Assembly (NCBI RefSeq): GCF_019966495.1
Contig: NZ_JAIMIA010000003.1
Location: forward strand, 1-64,000
Source of the DNA: Tateyamaria pelophila
GTDB lineage: Bacteria; Pseudomonadota; Alphaproteobacteria; Rhodobacterales; Rhodobacteraceae
Reading direction: 5' to 3'
Length of the DNA stretch: 64,000 nt
Position 1 is the first letter of the stretch. The number at the start of each line of letters is the position of its first letter. The translations under genes and the position numbers were made by a program. Below the pieces are notes generated by a model. The model ran no database searches and was not told the DNA's origin. It was given only the letters and a program-made list of their open reading frames with translations. Below are positions 54,182-63,275 of this stretch, piece after piece.

Positions 54182-55633
54182 TCAGTCTTTCAGGCTCTCT
54201 TCGCGCAATCCGTCCGCCAACAGGTTCAGACCCAGCACCAGCGTCATCAGAGACAGCGCAGGCGGCAGAAGGGGATGAACGTAGGCGCGAATAAGTTGGC
54301 GACCGGTGTTGATGGTCGTGCCCCAATCCGGACTTTCGCTTTCCAGACCCAGACCAAAGAAGCCCAAAGTGCCCAGCAGGATCGTGGTATAGCCGATACG
54401 CAGACAGAAATCGACGATCAGCGGACCCCGCGCATTGGGCAGGATTTCCCAAAGCATGATGTACCAGGGTCCTTCACCGCGGGTTTGGGCCGCTGCCACG
54501 TAGTCGCGTGTCTTGATATCCAGTGCCAGGCCCCGGACGATCCGAAACACGGTTGGCGCGTTCACAAAGACCACGGATACAAAGACCACCAGAATGCCGC
54601 CCTCAATGTCAAAGAGGTCAAGGAACTCAGGCAGCAAGTTCACCTTCGTTCCGCTGTCTGAAATCAGCGACAGGTAAATCCAGCCCATGATGCCCAACAC
54701 CACGATCAAGAGCGGCGTGCGGATGCTTGGCTGCGTGTAGTAGCGCGAGTTCAGCAAGACACCGACAAAGACCAGCGGAAAGACAAAGAGGACCGTCGCC
54801 ATGTAATTCGGAATGCCCGTGGCCACGATTTCCGGCGTCACCAGCAGGTAGAACAGCAAGATCACCGGGAAGGCGAGGATCAAGTTGGCAAGAAAGGACA
54901 GAACCGTGTCCAGCTTGCCGCCATAATATCCCGCAGGCAGGCCCAGCGTGATGCCGACCATAAAGGCGAAAAGCGTGGCCAGCGGTGCGATCTGCACCAC
55001 CACCCATGCGCCCTTGAACAGGCGGCTGAACACGTCGCGGGCAAGGTTGTCACCACCCAGCAGGTACCAGGGGTATTCGCCATCTTCCGCGCCAAAGAGC
55101 GGTGTTCCGGGGCCTTTGTTCTTCATGCCGGAGACCTGGCTGAGGCTGTCGAAGGTGGTGATCCAGTCAAACACACCGGCCATAACCCCTGCAAAGACCC
55201 AGAACATCACCAGCGCAAAACCAATCATGCCCACGGTCGAATCAAAGAGTTTGCCATAAAGTCCCAGTTTGCGCTTGAACTTGATCGAAACGACAAAGGT
55301 GACGATCAGCGCGATCCAGACCGGGATCAATTGCTGGCTCATACCGCCGACAATGCCGACGCCGGTTGGGCCTGAAATCGCGCCGATCACGATATAGAGC
55401 AGCGCCAGTCCGATCAGGCTTGTCCCCAGCCAACGGGTGCCCATCGAAACCATTCCATAAGCGCCACCGGCTGAGCTTAGCGTGCCATCCGGGTTTGTCA
55501 CGACCCTGTCGCCGCTGCTGACCACGCTCAAAACGATCTGCGCCGTCACGGTCAATGCAAAGAGAATGCCCAAAACAAAGGTCACCGGATCGAGAAATTC
55601 GCCAACGGTGCCTGTCCACGTCAAAGGTTCCAT
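54182..55633 (-). CDS. ABC permease, DppC type, with an N-terminal extension
   Basis: A 483-residue permease; DppC is usually about 300. The extra 170 N-terminal residues contain three or four added membrane helices (VTFVLGILFALTVTAQIVL, LGTSLIGLALLYIVIGAI, LIPVWIALIVTFVVSI). The core has GGDNLARDVFSRLFKGAWVVVQIA, and the cytoplasmic EAA-type loop AAAQTRGEGPWYIMLWEILPNARGPLIV contacts the ATPase. Downstream of DppB by 15 bases. Function: peptide or related solute uptake (inferred). Confidence 0.88.
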   Translation of the reverse strand: MEPLTWTGTVGEFLDPVTFVLGILFALTVTAQIVLSVVSSGDRVVTNPDGTLSSAGGAYGMVSMGTRWLGTSLIGLALLYIVIGAISGPTGVGIVGGMSQQLIPVWIALIVTFVVSIKFKRKLGLYGKLFDSTVGMIGFALVMFWVFAGVMAGVFDWITTFDSLSQVSGMKNKGPGTPLFGAEDGEYPWYLLGGDNLARDVFSRLFKGAWVVVQIAPLATLFAFMVGITLGLPAGYYGGKLDTVLSFLANLILAFPVILLFYLLVTPEIVATGIPNYMATVLFVFPLVFVGVLLNSRYYTQPSIRTPLLIVVLGIMGWIYLSLISDSGTKVNLLPEFLDLFDIEGGILVVFVSVVFVNAPTVFRIVRGLALDIKTRDYVAAAQTRGEGPWYIMLWEILPNARGPLIVDFCLRIGYTTILLGTLGFFGLGLESESPDWGTTINTGRQLIRAYVHPLLPPALSLMTLVLGLNLLADGLREESLKD

Positions 55634-55648
55634 AATTCTGACCCTCCC

Positions 55649-56734
55649 TTAAGAAATGCGGATGCGTGGGTTGAGAAAGACGTAGCCGATATCCGATATC
55701 AGCTGCGTGATCAGCACCACGACCACAGAGACGACCGAAACGGCCAGAAGAAGTTCGATGTCATTGTTGCCCGCCGCCTGTACCAGCAACCAGCCAAAGC
55801 CCTTATAGTTAAAGAGCGTCTCGACAATGACGACACCGTTCAGAAGCCACGGAATTTGCAACATGATCACGGTGAAAGGCGCGATCAGCGCGTTGCGCAG
55901 GGCATGTTTCATCACGATGTTGCCAAAGCTGACCCCCTTGAGCCGTGCAGTCCTTATATACTGCGCCGTCATCACTTCGGTCATCGATGCCCGCGTCATC
56001 CGCGCGATATACCCCATCCCGTAAAGCGCGATCGTCAGGACGGGCAGGGTAAAGTTCGCAAATGTCGCATTGTCGATCGCCTGGGTGGCGGAGCCGGAAA
56101 ACAGTGTTCTGCCATCGATCCAGCCCCATTCCGCCAAGATGGGCGATATGCCGAATTTGGACGAGGCGAGAAGGGCGATGAACACAACCCCGGAGACGTA
56201 TTCCGGCGTGGCTGTCGTTGCGATCGAGAAGGTCGAGAGCGACCGGTCAAGCCCAGAGCCTTCGCGCATCCCCGCAAGCACGCCGACCAGCAGCGAGAGC
56301 GGCACCATCAGGAGCAGTACAAAGCCCATCAGCTTGCCTGTGGCTGCCAGTCGTGTGGCAACCAGACTGCCGACGTCGTCCTGAAAAACCAGAGACGTGC
56401 CCCAGTTGCCCTGAAGCACACCGCAGAAGGTGGGCCGCTCTTCGACGGGCGTGTCCTCGGTAAAGCACTTTCCGGTCACTGTGCCATCCGCGGCCACATT
56501 GACCCATCCCGGCGCGACCCCCAGCCAGCGGCCGTACTTGATCAACATCGGATCCGTATAGCCACGCGGCTCAAGCCAGCTCTGCACCTCCTCTTCGGAC
56601 ATGCGGAAGTTGCCTTGGGTCTTGGCGAGCTTTTCCAGGTTTGGATAAAGATTTGTCAAAAAGAACACGATGAATGTGAGGCAAATTGCCGTCAGAATCA
56701 TCACGCCCAGTCGTCGAAGAATGAATAGTCCCAT
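55649..56734 (-). CDS. ABC permease, DppB type
   Basis: A 361-residue DppB-type permease. A first helix (MILTAICLTFIVFFLTNLY) is followed by an inserted periplasmic loop of about 90 residues with two cysteines (KCFTEDTPVEERPTFCGVLQ), then five helices and the EAA loop YIRTARLKGVSFGNIVMKHALRNALIAP. No substrate-binding protein is encoded upstream; the next minus-strand gene is a broken AraC regulator. Confidence 0.9.
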   Translation of the reverse strand: MGLFILRRLGVMILTAICLTFIVFFLTNLYPNLEKLAKTQGNFRMSEEEVQSWLEPRGYTDPMLIKYGRWLGVAPGWVNVAADGTVTGKCFTEDTPVEERPTFCGVLQGNWGTSLVFQDDVGSLVATRLAATGKLMGFVLLLMVPLSLLVGVLAGMREGSGLDRSLSTFSIATTATPEYVSGVVFIALLASSKFGISPILAEWGWIDGRTLFSGSATQAIDNATFANFTLPVLTIALYGMGYIARMTRASMTEVMTAQYIRTARLKGVSFGNIVMKHALRNALIAPFTVIMLQIPWLLNGVVIVETLFNYKGFGWLLVQAAGNNDIELLLAVSVVSVVVVLITQLISDIGYVFLNPRIRIS

Positions 56735-57079
56735 ATGTCGCCCCTGTTGGGTGGCTTTAGGCAGGTCGATCTGCCGGTGGATGTGCGGGCCTCATTGAAC
56801 GTGCCACGCATTTTTAATTTGTTTGCCCTTTGGGGGCCGGTCGTCCGGATCGCAGATTCGGTGCCTGTGTACTCCCTTCGGACCTCAGCCAACCATTTCG
56901 CTCGGACGTGTCTGCAATCTGCCGACGTCTTCGGAGCCAGCGCAAGTCGGCTCGGTTTTTAGTTCCGCCGCCATGAGGCAACAGATATCGACATAGGTCA
57001 ACGGTGTGCATGGATGAATCGAGGTTTATTTGCGACATGCGATTGGATCGTTTGCGACATTTGCAGCGCACGGCACATT
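56735..57079. other. Gap upstream of the ABC permease operon
   Basis: About 345 bases. It holds a pair of direct repeats at 57029-57060 (see next feature) and no convincing gene; a substrate-binding protein gene would normally sit here. Confidence 0.45.
57029..57060 (-). promoter_or_regulatory. Direct repeat, candidate AraC operator
   Basis: TTTGCGACAT occurs at 57029-57038 and 57051-57060, a 22-bp period (two helical turns), as in tandem AraC-family half-sites. It lies 20 bases after the AraC gene and about 295 bases before dppB on the minus strand. Confidence 0.5.
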
Positions 57080-57892
57080 TTAGGAGCGAACCGCGCCCGC
57101 ATCGGAGGCTCGACTTCGGCGCAGGGCCGTGGGGGTCATTTTTGTATGCTGCTGGATGAACCGCGTGAAATACGCCGCCGAACCAAAGCCCAGAAAGCGG
57201 GCCACATCCTGCACCGGCACCGATGTCTCCAACAGCGCGATACGCGCGGCATATAGTACCCGTTCGGTCAGCAGATCCGCCGCCGTTTTGCCGGTGGCGG
57301 CCTTGCAGGCCTGGGTCAGGTGGGTGGGCGTAACGCCGAGAAACAACGCATTTTCGGTCATTGTCAAACCGTCGCGGTGTCTTCGCACCACGTCTGCGCA
57401 AAACGCGGCGCTTAATCGGGCCGCCGCATTCATCGGAAGGGGCAAGTGCTCCGGCAGGGCAATCTGACGCCGCAGCCAGACCGACATCAATGCGATGTGA
57501 GCATTCAGCGCATCCTGTGACAGGGATCTGGGATGGGTAACCTCCCGTTACGCGGAGTCAAAGAGCAGGGCCAGTTCCGATATTGTCGTCGTATCGCGCA
57601 ACCGAAGCTGTTGCGGTCCGGAGGGAAGACGCACCTCAGTGCCGTCCGGGATCACCACGACCTGACCCAGGCCTTGTCGACCCAGATCCAGCGAGAAGAG
57701 CGTGTTTGGAGGCACCGAAATCACATTGTTGGTGCCAACCCCACGCCGGGTCCCGTTCAACAGGAGCCGCCCCTGACCACGGGTGACCCAGATCAGCAGG
57801 TGGGCCGGATGATCATGCGCCAGGGTCAGCCGCCAGTCCTGTTGCCCGGTCCACTGTGTCAGGCTCGCAACATGTATCGGCGCCAATGACAT
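57080..57892 (-). pseudogene. AraC-family regulator interrupted by an in-frame stop
   Basis: The N-terminal cupin-like domain (57892-57548) ends in SELALLFDSA and TAA. The same reading frame continues without a shift: REVTHPRSLSQDALNAHIAL, then the AraC helix-turn-helix domain (CKAATGKTAADLLTERVLYAARIALLETSVPVQDVARFLGFGSAAYFTRFIQQH, quoted by its LGFGSAAYFTRFI core) to 57080. One TAA codon at 57550-57548 splits a 270-codon gene; GAA or CAA there would restore it. The C-terminal half can initiate at TTG 57490 but has no good site. Probably the regulator of the adjacent ABC operon. Confidence 0.8.
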
Positions 57893-57962
57893 GCGTTTTG
57901 TTCGCTTTCATCAATTCAAGCCGATGTTGTCACCAGAAACCACCGAAATACAGCAAGTAATG

Positions 57963-58844
57963 TTACCTGTCCGCAAGCGTTGCTGAAGCGATCCGTTGCC
58001 AGTCCGGCATCCGTGAGCGAAACCAGGTCCGCTGCCGCTTGGCGTATCGGCGGGTGGCAATGGTTGCGGCCTCAACGGCTTGTGCATATGTCAACTCTCC
58101 GTCAAGCACAGCCATCGCTTCGGCCACACCTATGGCTCGACATGACGGCAGACTCGGATCGAATCGGTCTTGCATGGCCCGTGCCTCGTCTAGCCCACCG
58201 TCGGACAACATTTGACCAAATCGGTGTCCGATGCGCGGGGTGAGCCACTCTTTTGGGCTGTCCATCACGATGCCGGTATACTGTCCCTTGGCCAGCAATG
58301 GGCGCGCCGTATCGTTTTGCCAACTGGTCAAAGACCGGCCTGTCGCGTGCTGGACTTCCCACGCCCGCTGGACCCGGGCGCGGTTGGCCATATCAATCCG
58401 GGTCGCCGTTTGCGGATCGATGTCTGTCGCCAGGGCCGCAAGTGACAGAGCGTCCGCCCGTGTGCGCAGGTCTGCAGGGATGGCGGGAATATCTGCCAAT
58501 CCTTCGGTCAGCGCGCTGAAATACAGCCCCGTACCGCCAACGATGATCGGACGACCCGCCTTGAGAAGCGGGGCGACGTCGCGCAACCAATGCCCGGTGG
58601 AGTAGGGCGCATCAAAGGGCAAATGACCGTAAAGAGCGTGCGGCGCGCGTGCTTCCTCCTGAGGTGACGGGCGCGCGGTCAACACCCGCCAGCAGTCGTA
58701 AACCTGGCTGGCATCCGCATTTACAATCACCCCGCCGTGCGCCTCGGCGATGGCGAGCGCCAGCGCAGATTTACCCGATGCTGTCGGTCCTGCGATCAAT
58801 ACAGGGCGTTCACGCGAAAAACTTGCGATCAGGTCAGAGATCAT
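57963..58844 (-). CDS. miaA: tRNA dimethylallyltransferase
   Basis: A 293-residue MiaA: P-loop [19 protein letters not shown], the [18 protein letters not shown] motif, and [14 protein letters not shown]. It adds a dimethylallyl group to A37 of tRNAs reading UNN codons. Start at ATG 58844 with GGA upstream; a GTG start at 58868 is possible. Divergent from pyrH with about 70 bases between. Confidence 0.94.
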   Translation of the reverse strand: MISDLIASFSRERPVLIAGPTASGKSALALAIAEAHGGVIVNADASQVYDCWRVLTARPSPQEEARAPHALYGHLPFDAPYSTGHWLRDVAPLLKAGRPIIVGGTGLYFSALTEGLADIPAIPADLRTRADALSLAALATDIDPQTATRIDMANRARVQRAWEVQHATGRSLTSWQNDTARPLLAKGQYTGIVMDSPKEWLTPRIGHRFGQMLSDGGLDEARAMQDRFDPSLPSCRAIGVAEAMAVLDGELTYAQAVEAATIATRRYAKRQRTWFRSRMPDWQRIASATLADR

Positions 58845-58917
58845 GTGCGGCTGTCCATTGAAAACCACCCGCTTTTAGGACAGGTTGCGACGAAATTCAA
58901 AGAGTGGGGAATACGAC

Positions 58918-59646
58918 ATGGTCGAGATGGAAGCAGGAGCATCCTTCAGCAGGGTCATGCTCAAGATTTCGGGCGAGGCGCTGATGGGCGATCAGGGCTT
59001 CGGCCTGCACCCTCCGACGGTCGAACGGATCGCCCGCGAAGTGCAATCGGTGCACGATATGGGCGTCGAAATTTGCATGGTCATCGGCGGCGGTAATATT
59101 TTCCGCGGCCTGCAAGGATCGGCGCAGGGAATGGAGCGGACCACGGCCGATTACATGGGCATGCTGGCCACGGTGATGAACGCACTTGCGATGCAGTCGG
59201 CGCTCGAAGGGCTCAACATCCACACCCGCGTGATTTCCGCCATCACCATGAACGAAGTGGCGGAACCGTATATTCGCCGCCGCGCCGTCCGCCACCTGCA
59301 AAAAAAGCGGGTCTGTATCTTTGCGGCCGGTACTGGCAATCCCTATTTCACGACCGATACGGCCGCGACGCTGCGGGCCAACGAAATGTCCTGCGAAGCG
59401 ATCTTCAAAGGGACCAAGGTCGACGGTGTCTATGACAAGGACCCTGCCAAACATGCCGATGCCGTGCGCTATGATACGGTCAGTTATGACGATGTGCTGC
59501 AAAAAAGGCTGGGCGTGATGGATGCAAGCGCGATTGCACTGGCCCGCGACAACAATCTGCCGATCATCGTCTTTTCACTGGATGAGCCCGGGGGGTTCCG
59601 TGGCATTCTTGCGGGCAAGGGGACCTATACGCGCGTGCAGGGGTAA
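58918..59646 (+). CDS. pyrH: UMP kinase
   Basis: A 242-residue amino acid kinase-fold UMP kinase: [25 protein letters not shown]-like [48 protein letters not shown]. Converts UMP to UDP for nucleotide and cell-wall precursors. ATG 58918 with GGGGA upstream. First gene of the essential pyrH-frr-uppS-cdsA-dxr-rseP series. Confidence 0.96.
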   Translation: MVEMEAGASFSRVMLKISGEALMGDQGFGLHPPTVERIAREVQSVHDMGVEICMVIGGGNIFRGLQGSAQGMERTTADYMGMLATVMNALAMQSALEGLNIHTRVISAITMNEVAEPYIRRRAVRHLQKKRVCIFAAGTGNPYFTTDTAATLRANEMSCEAIFKGTKVDGVYDKDPAKHADAVRYDTVSYDDVLQKRLGVMDASAIALARDNNLPIIVFSLDEPGGFRGILAGKGTYTRVQG

Positions 59647-59918
59647 CTGCGGAAAAGCTTGCAGTTTTGTCTGTGAATGACACAGCGCCTTGGAAGTGGC
59701 GCAACGATCGCAGTTCAATTGACGGGGCGGCTTTGTGTCAGGACTGCCACCTTGGATCCACCAAGCCAACCGAACAGCGGCAAATTCATCTGTTTTTGAC
59801 ACAAATTTCAGGGCCGCGTGGCTTGCGCCGGGCTTCAACCCCTCTGGCCATCCATGCGTGCCTTGATCTATACCGAACCAAATGGGCCCGAACGGGTGAA
59901 CGAACACAGGGAAAGCGC

Positions 59919-60482
59919 ATGTCCGAAGACTTCATGCTTGATACCGATGATCTTGGCCGCCGGATGGATGGCGCCATGACGAACCTCAAAACCGAATTTG
60001 CCTCTTTGCGCACAGGCCGTGCGTCTGCCTCGATGCTGGAACCGGTCATGGTGGATGCTTACGGCTCGATGACGCCGATCAACCAGGTCGGCACCGTCAA
60101 CGTGCCGGAACCGCGCATGGTCACGATCAACGTGTGGGACAAGGGCCTTGTCGGCAAAGTGGAAAAGGCGATCCGAAACAGTGGCTTGGGGATCAATCCG
60201 CAACTGAATGGCACCATCATCATGCTGCCTATCCCCGAGTTGAACGAAGAGCGCCGTCGCGAGCTGACCAAGGTCGCGGCAAGCTATGCCGAAAATGCCC
60301 GCGTGTCCGTGCGCAATGTACGCCGTGACGGGATGGACCAGATCAAAAAGGCCAAGGCGGATGGTATGTCGGAAGATGACCAGAAACTGTGGGAAGGCGA
60401 AGTTCAGGACATGACGGATGCCGCGATCAAAGCCATCGACGCCCAGCTTGAGCAAAAACAATCCGAGATCATGCAGGTGTGA
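59919..60482 (+). CDS. frr: Ribosome recycling factor
   Basis: A 187-residue [23 protein letters not shown], then [23 protein letters not shown] (conserved RTGRAS), [28 protein letters not shown], and the coiled-coil tail. It splits post-termination ribosomes with EF-G. The ATG at 59919 gives the family N-terminus; the longer frame to 59667 is unrelated. A 270-base gap follows pyrH. Confidence 0.96.
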   Translation: MSEDFMLDTDDLGRRMDGAMTNLKTEFASLRTGRASASMLEPVMVDAYGSMTPINQVGTVNVPEPRMVTINVWDKGLVGKVEKAIRNSGLGINPQLNGTIIMLPIPELNEERRRELTKVAASYAENARVSVRNVRRDGMDQIKKAKADGMSEDDQKLWEGEVQDMTDAAIKAIDAQLEQKQSEIMQV

Positions 60483-60570
60483 GCGCACACTCGGTGTGGC
60501 CCCTTTTTCGCCTTGCAAGACCCGGGCGGATTGGCGGCGCACCGGTGTCATTGGATGATCCACATACCAC

Positions 60571-61314
60571 ATGCCAAATCGCAAGGACCACACAATCGCT
60601 GACGCTGAACATATAGGCCCGCGCCACGTCGCAATCATCATGGACGGTAACGGGCGTTGGGCAACGCAACGAGGGCGGCCGCGTCTGTTTGGCCACCGCG
60701 CCGGGGCCAAGCGCGTGCGCGAAATCGTGGAGACCTGCCCGGACATCGGTGTCGAGTACCTGACCATCTTTGCCTTCTCGACGGAAAACTGGAAGCGCAC
60801 GCAGGTCGAAGTCGCAGGGCTGATGAGCCTGTTTCGCCGCTACATCATCAAGGAAACGAGGGCCGTGCACAGCTTTGGGGCTCGCGTGCGCTTTATCGGA
60901 GACCGGGTGCAGCTGGACAAGAAGCTGATCGCGCTTATGGACGAACTCGAGACACTGACCGAAAACAACACGCGTGTTCACTTGACCGTTGCGTTGAACT
61001 ACGGCGGGCGGGACGAAGTGGCCCGCGCCACGCGTCGGCTGGCCGAGGATGTGGCCGCAGGCAAACTGCGCCCGCAGGACGTGACCGAAGAAACCCTGCC
61101 AACTTATCTGGACACATGTGTTTTGCCAGATCCTGATCTGGTGATCCGGACCAGTGGCGAGGCGCGCATCTCCAATTTTCTGCTGTGGCAATCGGCCTAT
61201 GCCGAATACGAATTTGTCGACACGCTCTGGCCCGACTTCTCGCGCAAGGAATTTACGTCGCTGTGTCGGAGTTACGGCATCCGGGATCGCCGTTATGGTG
61301 GGGTGAAACGATGA
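60571..61314 (+). CDS. uppS: Undecaprenyl diphosphate synthase
   Basis: A 247-residue cis-prenyltransferase: HVAIIMDGNGRWATQRGRPRLFGHRAGAK (catalytic Asp in the MDGNG motif), YLTIFAFSTENWKR, and LVIRTSGEARISNFLLWQSAYAE with the Mg-binding Arg/Glu set. Makes the C55 lipid carrier for peptidoglycan. Its TGA overlaps the cdsA ATG. Confidence 0.95.
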   Translation: MPNRKDHTIADAEHIGPRHVAIIMDGNGRWATQRGRPRLFGHRAGAKRVREIVETCPDIGVEYLTIFAFSTENWKRTQVEVAGLMSLFRRYIIKETRAVHSFGARVRFIGDRVQLDKKLIALMDELETLTENNTRVHLTVALNYGGRDEVARATRRLAEDVAAGKLRPQDVTEETLPTYLDTCVLPDPDLVIRTSGEARISNFLLWQSAYAEYEFVDTLWPDFSRKEFTSLCRSYGIRDRRYGGVKR

Positions 61315-62105
61315 GTGCATCCTCCGAAAAGTGGTCTGACCTGGCCGCCCGCATGGGGTCTGCGCTGGTGATGGTTGTGATCGGGATCTGGGGCATCTGG
61401 GTCGGGGGGCATGTGTTTCATGTCCTCGTTTCGGTCATTTGCGGTTTGATGGTATGGGAACTGACGCGGATGCTGGAGGCTGAAAACCGGTCGCTGGCGC
61501 TGCAATTGGGATGCGTGTCGGGGGCTGCGTTATTGCTGGCAAGCTACCTGCCCGTCGGATTTGCGCTGCCGCTTTTGCTCGCACCTGCCATGGTGGGGTT
61601 CGGACAGTTGGACAGGAATCGCGTCGTCTATATGACCTTTTCGGTTCTGATCCTGATGGCGGGTTACGGCATGATGGGAGTGCGTGATGATCTGGGCTTT
61701 GGCTGGATGATCTGGCTGGTCATGGTCGTGATCGTGACCGACGTGGTGGGATATTTCGCCGGTCGCACATTTGGCGGACCCAAGTTCTGGCCCCGTGTCA
61801 GTCCGAAAAAAACCTGGTCAGGGACTGTTTCAGGCTGGATCGGGGCAGGGATTGTCGGTGCCCTTTTCGCAATCAACACCGGGACGACACTGCAACTTAT
61901 CGGCGTTTCGATCGCTCTGTCGATGGCCAGCCAGATGGGCGACATCGCCGAAAGCGCGATCAAACGCAGAACCGGCGTCAAGGACAGTTCTGATCTGATT
62001 CCCGGCCATGGCGGCGTGCTGGACCGTTTTGACGGTATGCTTGGCGCATCGGTCTTTCTGCTGATGCTGGGGCAGGTCTCCGGCATTCCCGGAGGGGCTT
62101 TGTGA
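61311..62105 (+). CDS. cdsA: Phosphatidate cytidylyltransferase
   Basis: A 264-residue integral membrane CdsA with about seven helices (ALVMVVIGIWGIWVGGHVFH, LLLASYLPVGFALPLLLAP, GFGWMIWLVMVVIVTDVVGYFAGR). The C-terminal signature KRRTGVKDSSDLIPGHGG-VLDRFDG is complete. It makes CDP-diacylglycerol for phospholipids. ATG overlaps the uppS stop; its own stop overlaps dxr. Confidence 0.95.
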   Translation: MSASSEKWSDLAARMGSALVMVVIGIWGIWVGGHVFHVLVSVICGLMVWELTRMLEAENRSLALQLGCVSGAALLLASYLPVGFALPLLLAPAMVGFGQLDRNRVVYMTFSVLILMAGYGMMGVRDDLGFGWMIWLVMVVIVTDVVGYFAGRTFGGPKFWPRVSPKKTWSGTVSGWIGAGIVGALFAINTGTTLQLIGVSIALSMASQMGDIAESAIKRRTGVKDSSDLIPGHGGVLDRFDGMLGASVFLLMLGQVSGIPGGAL

Positions 62106-63271
62106 CGCGCCGCGTTTCGATCTTTGGGGCAACAGGGTCGATCGGACAAAACACCATTGATCTGATTGCCCGCAATCCGGATGCCTATGATGTGGTGGCC
62201 CTGACCGGGGCATCGAATATCGATCTGCTGGCGCGGGACGCGATCCGCCTGGGGGCCGATGTGGCCGTGACAGCCGACGAAACACAGCTTGACGCCTTGC
62301 GTGAGGCGCTGCGCGGATCCGGTGTGGAAGCGGCGGCAGGTCAGTCTGCGATGACCGAGGCGGGCTGCCGTCCGGCAGACTGGGTGATGTCGGCGATCGT
62401 GGGGGCTGCGGGCCTTGCGCCAAGCATCTGCGCCTTGCAGCAAGGGGCGACACTGGCGCTTGCAAACAAGGAATCGCTGGTCTGTGCCGGGGCCCTGATC
62501 CTCGAGACGGCCAAGGCGCATGACGCACGCCTGTTGCCGGTCGACAGCGAACATTCCGCTGTGTTTCAGGCGCTGGTCGGCGAAGACATGAGCGCGGTCG
62601 AGCGGATCATCATCACCGCATCTGGCGGAGCATTCCGCGACTGGCCCATCGAAAAACTCGCCAGCGCCACGATTGCCGAAGCTTCGGCGCATCCCAATTG
62701 GGACATGGGTCAGCGGATCACCATCGATTCCGCGTCCATGTTTAACAAGGCGCTGGAAATTATTGAAACACATGAATATTTTGGCGTTGCACCTGATCAA
62801 ATCGAAGTGCTGGTCCACCCTGAATCCCTGATCCACGCGATGGTCGGTTTTCGGGATGGTGCATTGATGGCCCATGTGGGGCCACCCGATATGCGCCACG
62901 CCATCGGCTATGCCTTGCACTGGCCCACACGCCAATCGCTGCCGGTCGCGCGTCTGGATCTTGCGGAAATAGGTGCGCTGACCTTCCGCGCGCCAGACGA
63001 AGACCGCTGGCCCGCGCTGCGTCTGGCCCGCGAAGTGATGGAGCGCGGCGGCTTGTCCGGTGCAGTGTTCAATGCGGCCAAGGAAACCGCGCTCGATGGT
63101 TTCATTGGCGGGGCGCTCTCGTTCCCGGCGATGGCCGAAGTTGTGGAAATCGTGCTGAACGAAACAGATCCAGGTCACATTGACGCCCCGATGACCCTTG
63201 ATAACGTCATGGTTGTAGACCACATCAGCAGACAAGCGGCGCGCAAAGCGATCGAGCAACGAGCAGGATAG
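62102..63271 (+). CDS. dxr: 1-deoxy-D-xylulose-5-phosphate reductoisomerase
   Basis: A 389-residue Dxr: NADPH site VSIFGATGSIGQNTIDLI, then ANKESLVCAGALILE and LLPVDSEHSAVFQALVGE (metal Glu/Asp), and ITASGGAFRDWP; C-terminal NRVVFNAAKE-like GAVFNAAKETALDGF. Second enzyme of the MEP isoprenoid pathway, feeding UppS. GTG start overlapping cdsA (GTGA). Confidence 0.96.
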   Translation: MTRRVSIFGATGSIGQNTIDLIARNPDAYDVVALTGASNIDLLARDAIRLGADVAVTADETQLDALREALRGSGVEAAAGQSAMTEAGCRPADWVMSAIVGAAGLAPSICALQQGATLALANKESLVCAGALILETAKAHDARLLPVDSEHSAVFQALVGEDMSAVERIIITASGGAFRDWPIEKLASATIAEASAHPNWDMGQRITIDSASMFNKALEIIETHEYFGVAPDQIEVLVHPESLIHAMVGFRDGALMAHVGPPDMRHAIGYALHWPTRQSLPVARLDLAEIGALTFRAPDEDRWPALRLAREVMERGGLSGAVFNAAKETALDGFIGGALSFPAMAEVVEIVLNETDPGHIDAPMTLDNVMVVDHISRQAARKAIEQRAG

Positions 63272-63275
63272 CATT

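Noticed and set aside
56814-57401. 195-codon minus-strand frame overlapping the AraC 3' end
   Set aside because: Out of frame with the AraC homology and basic low-quality sequence; shadow.
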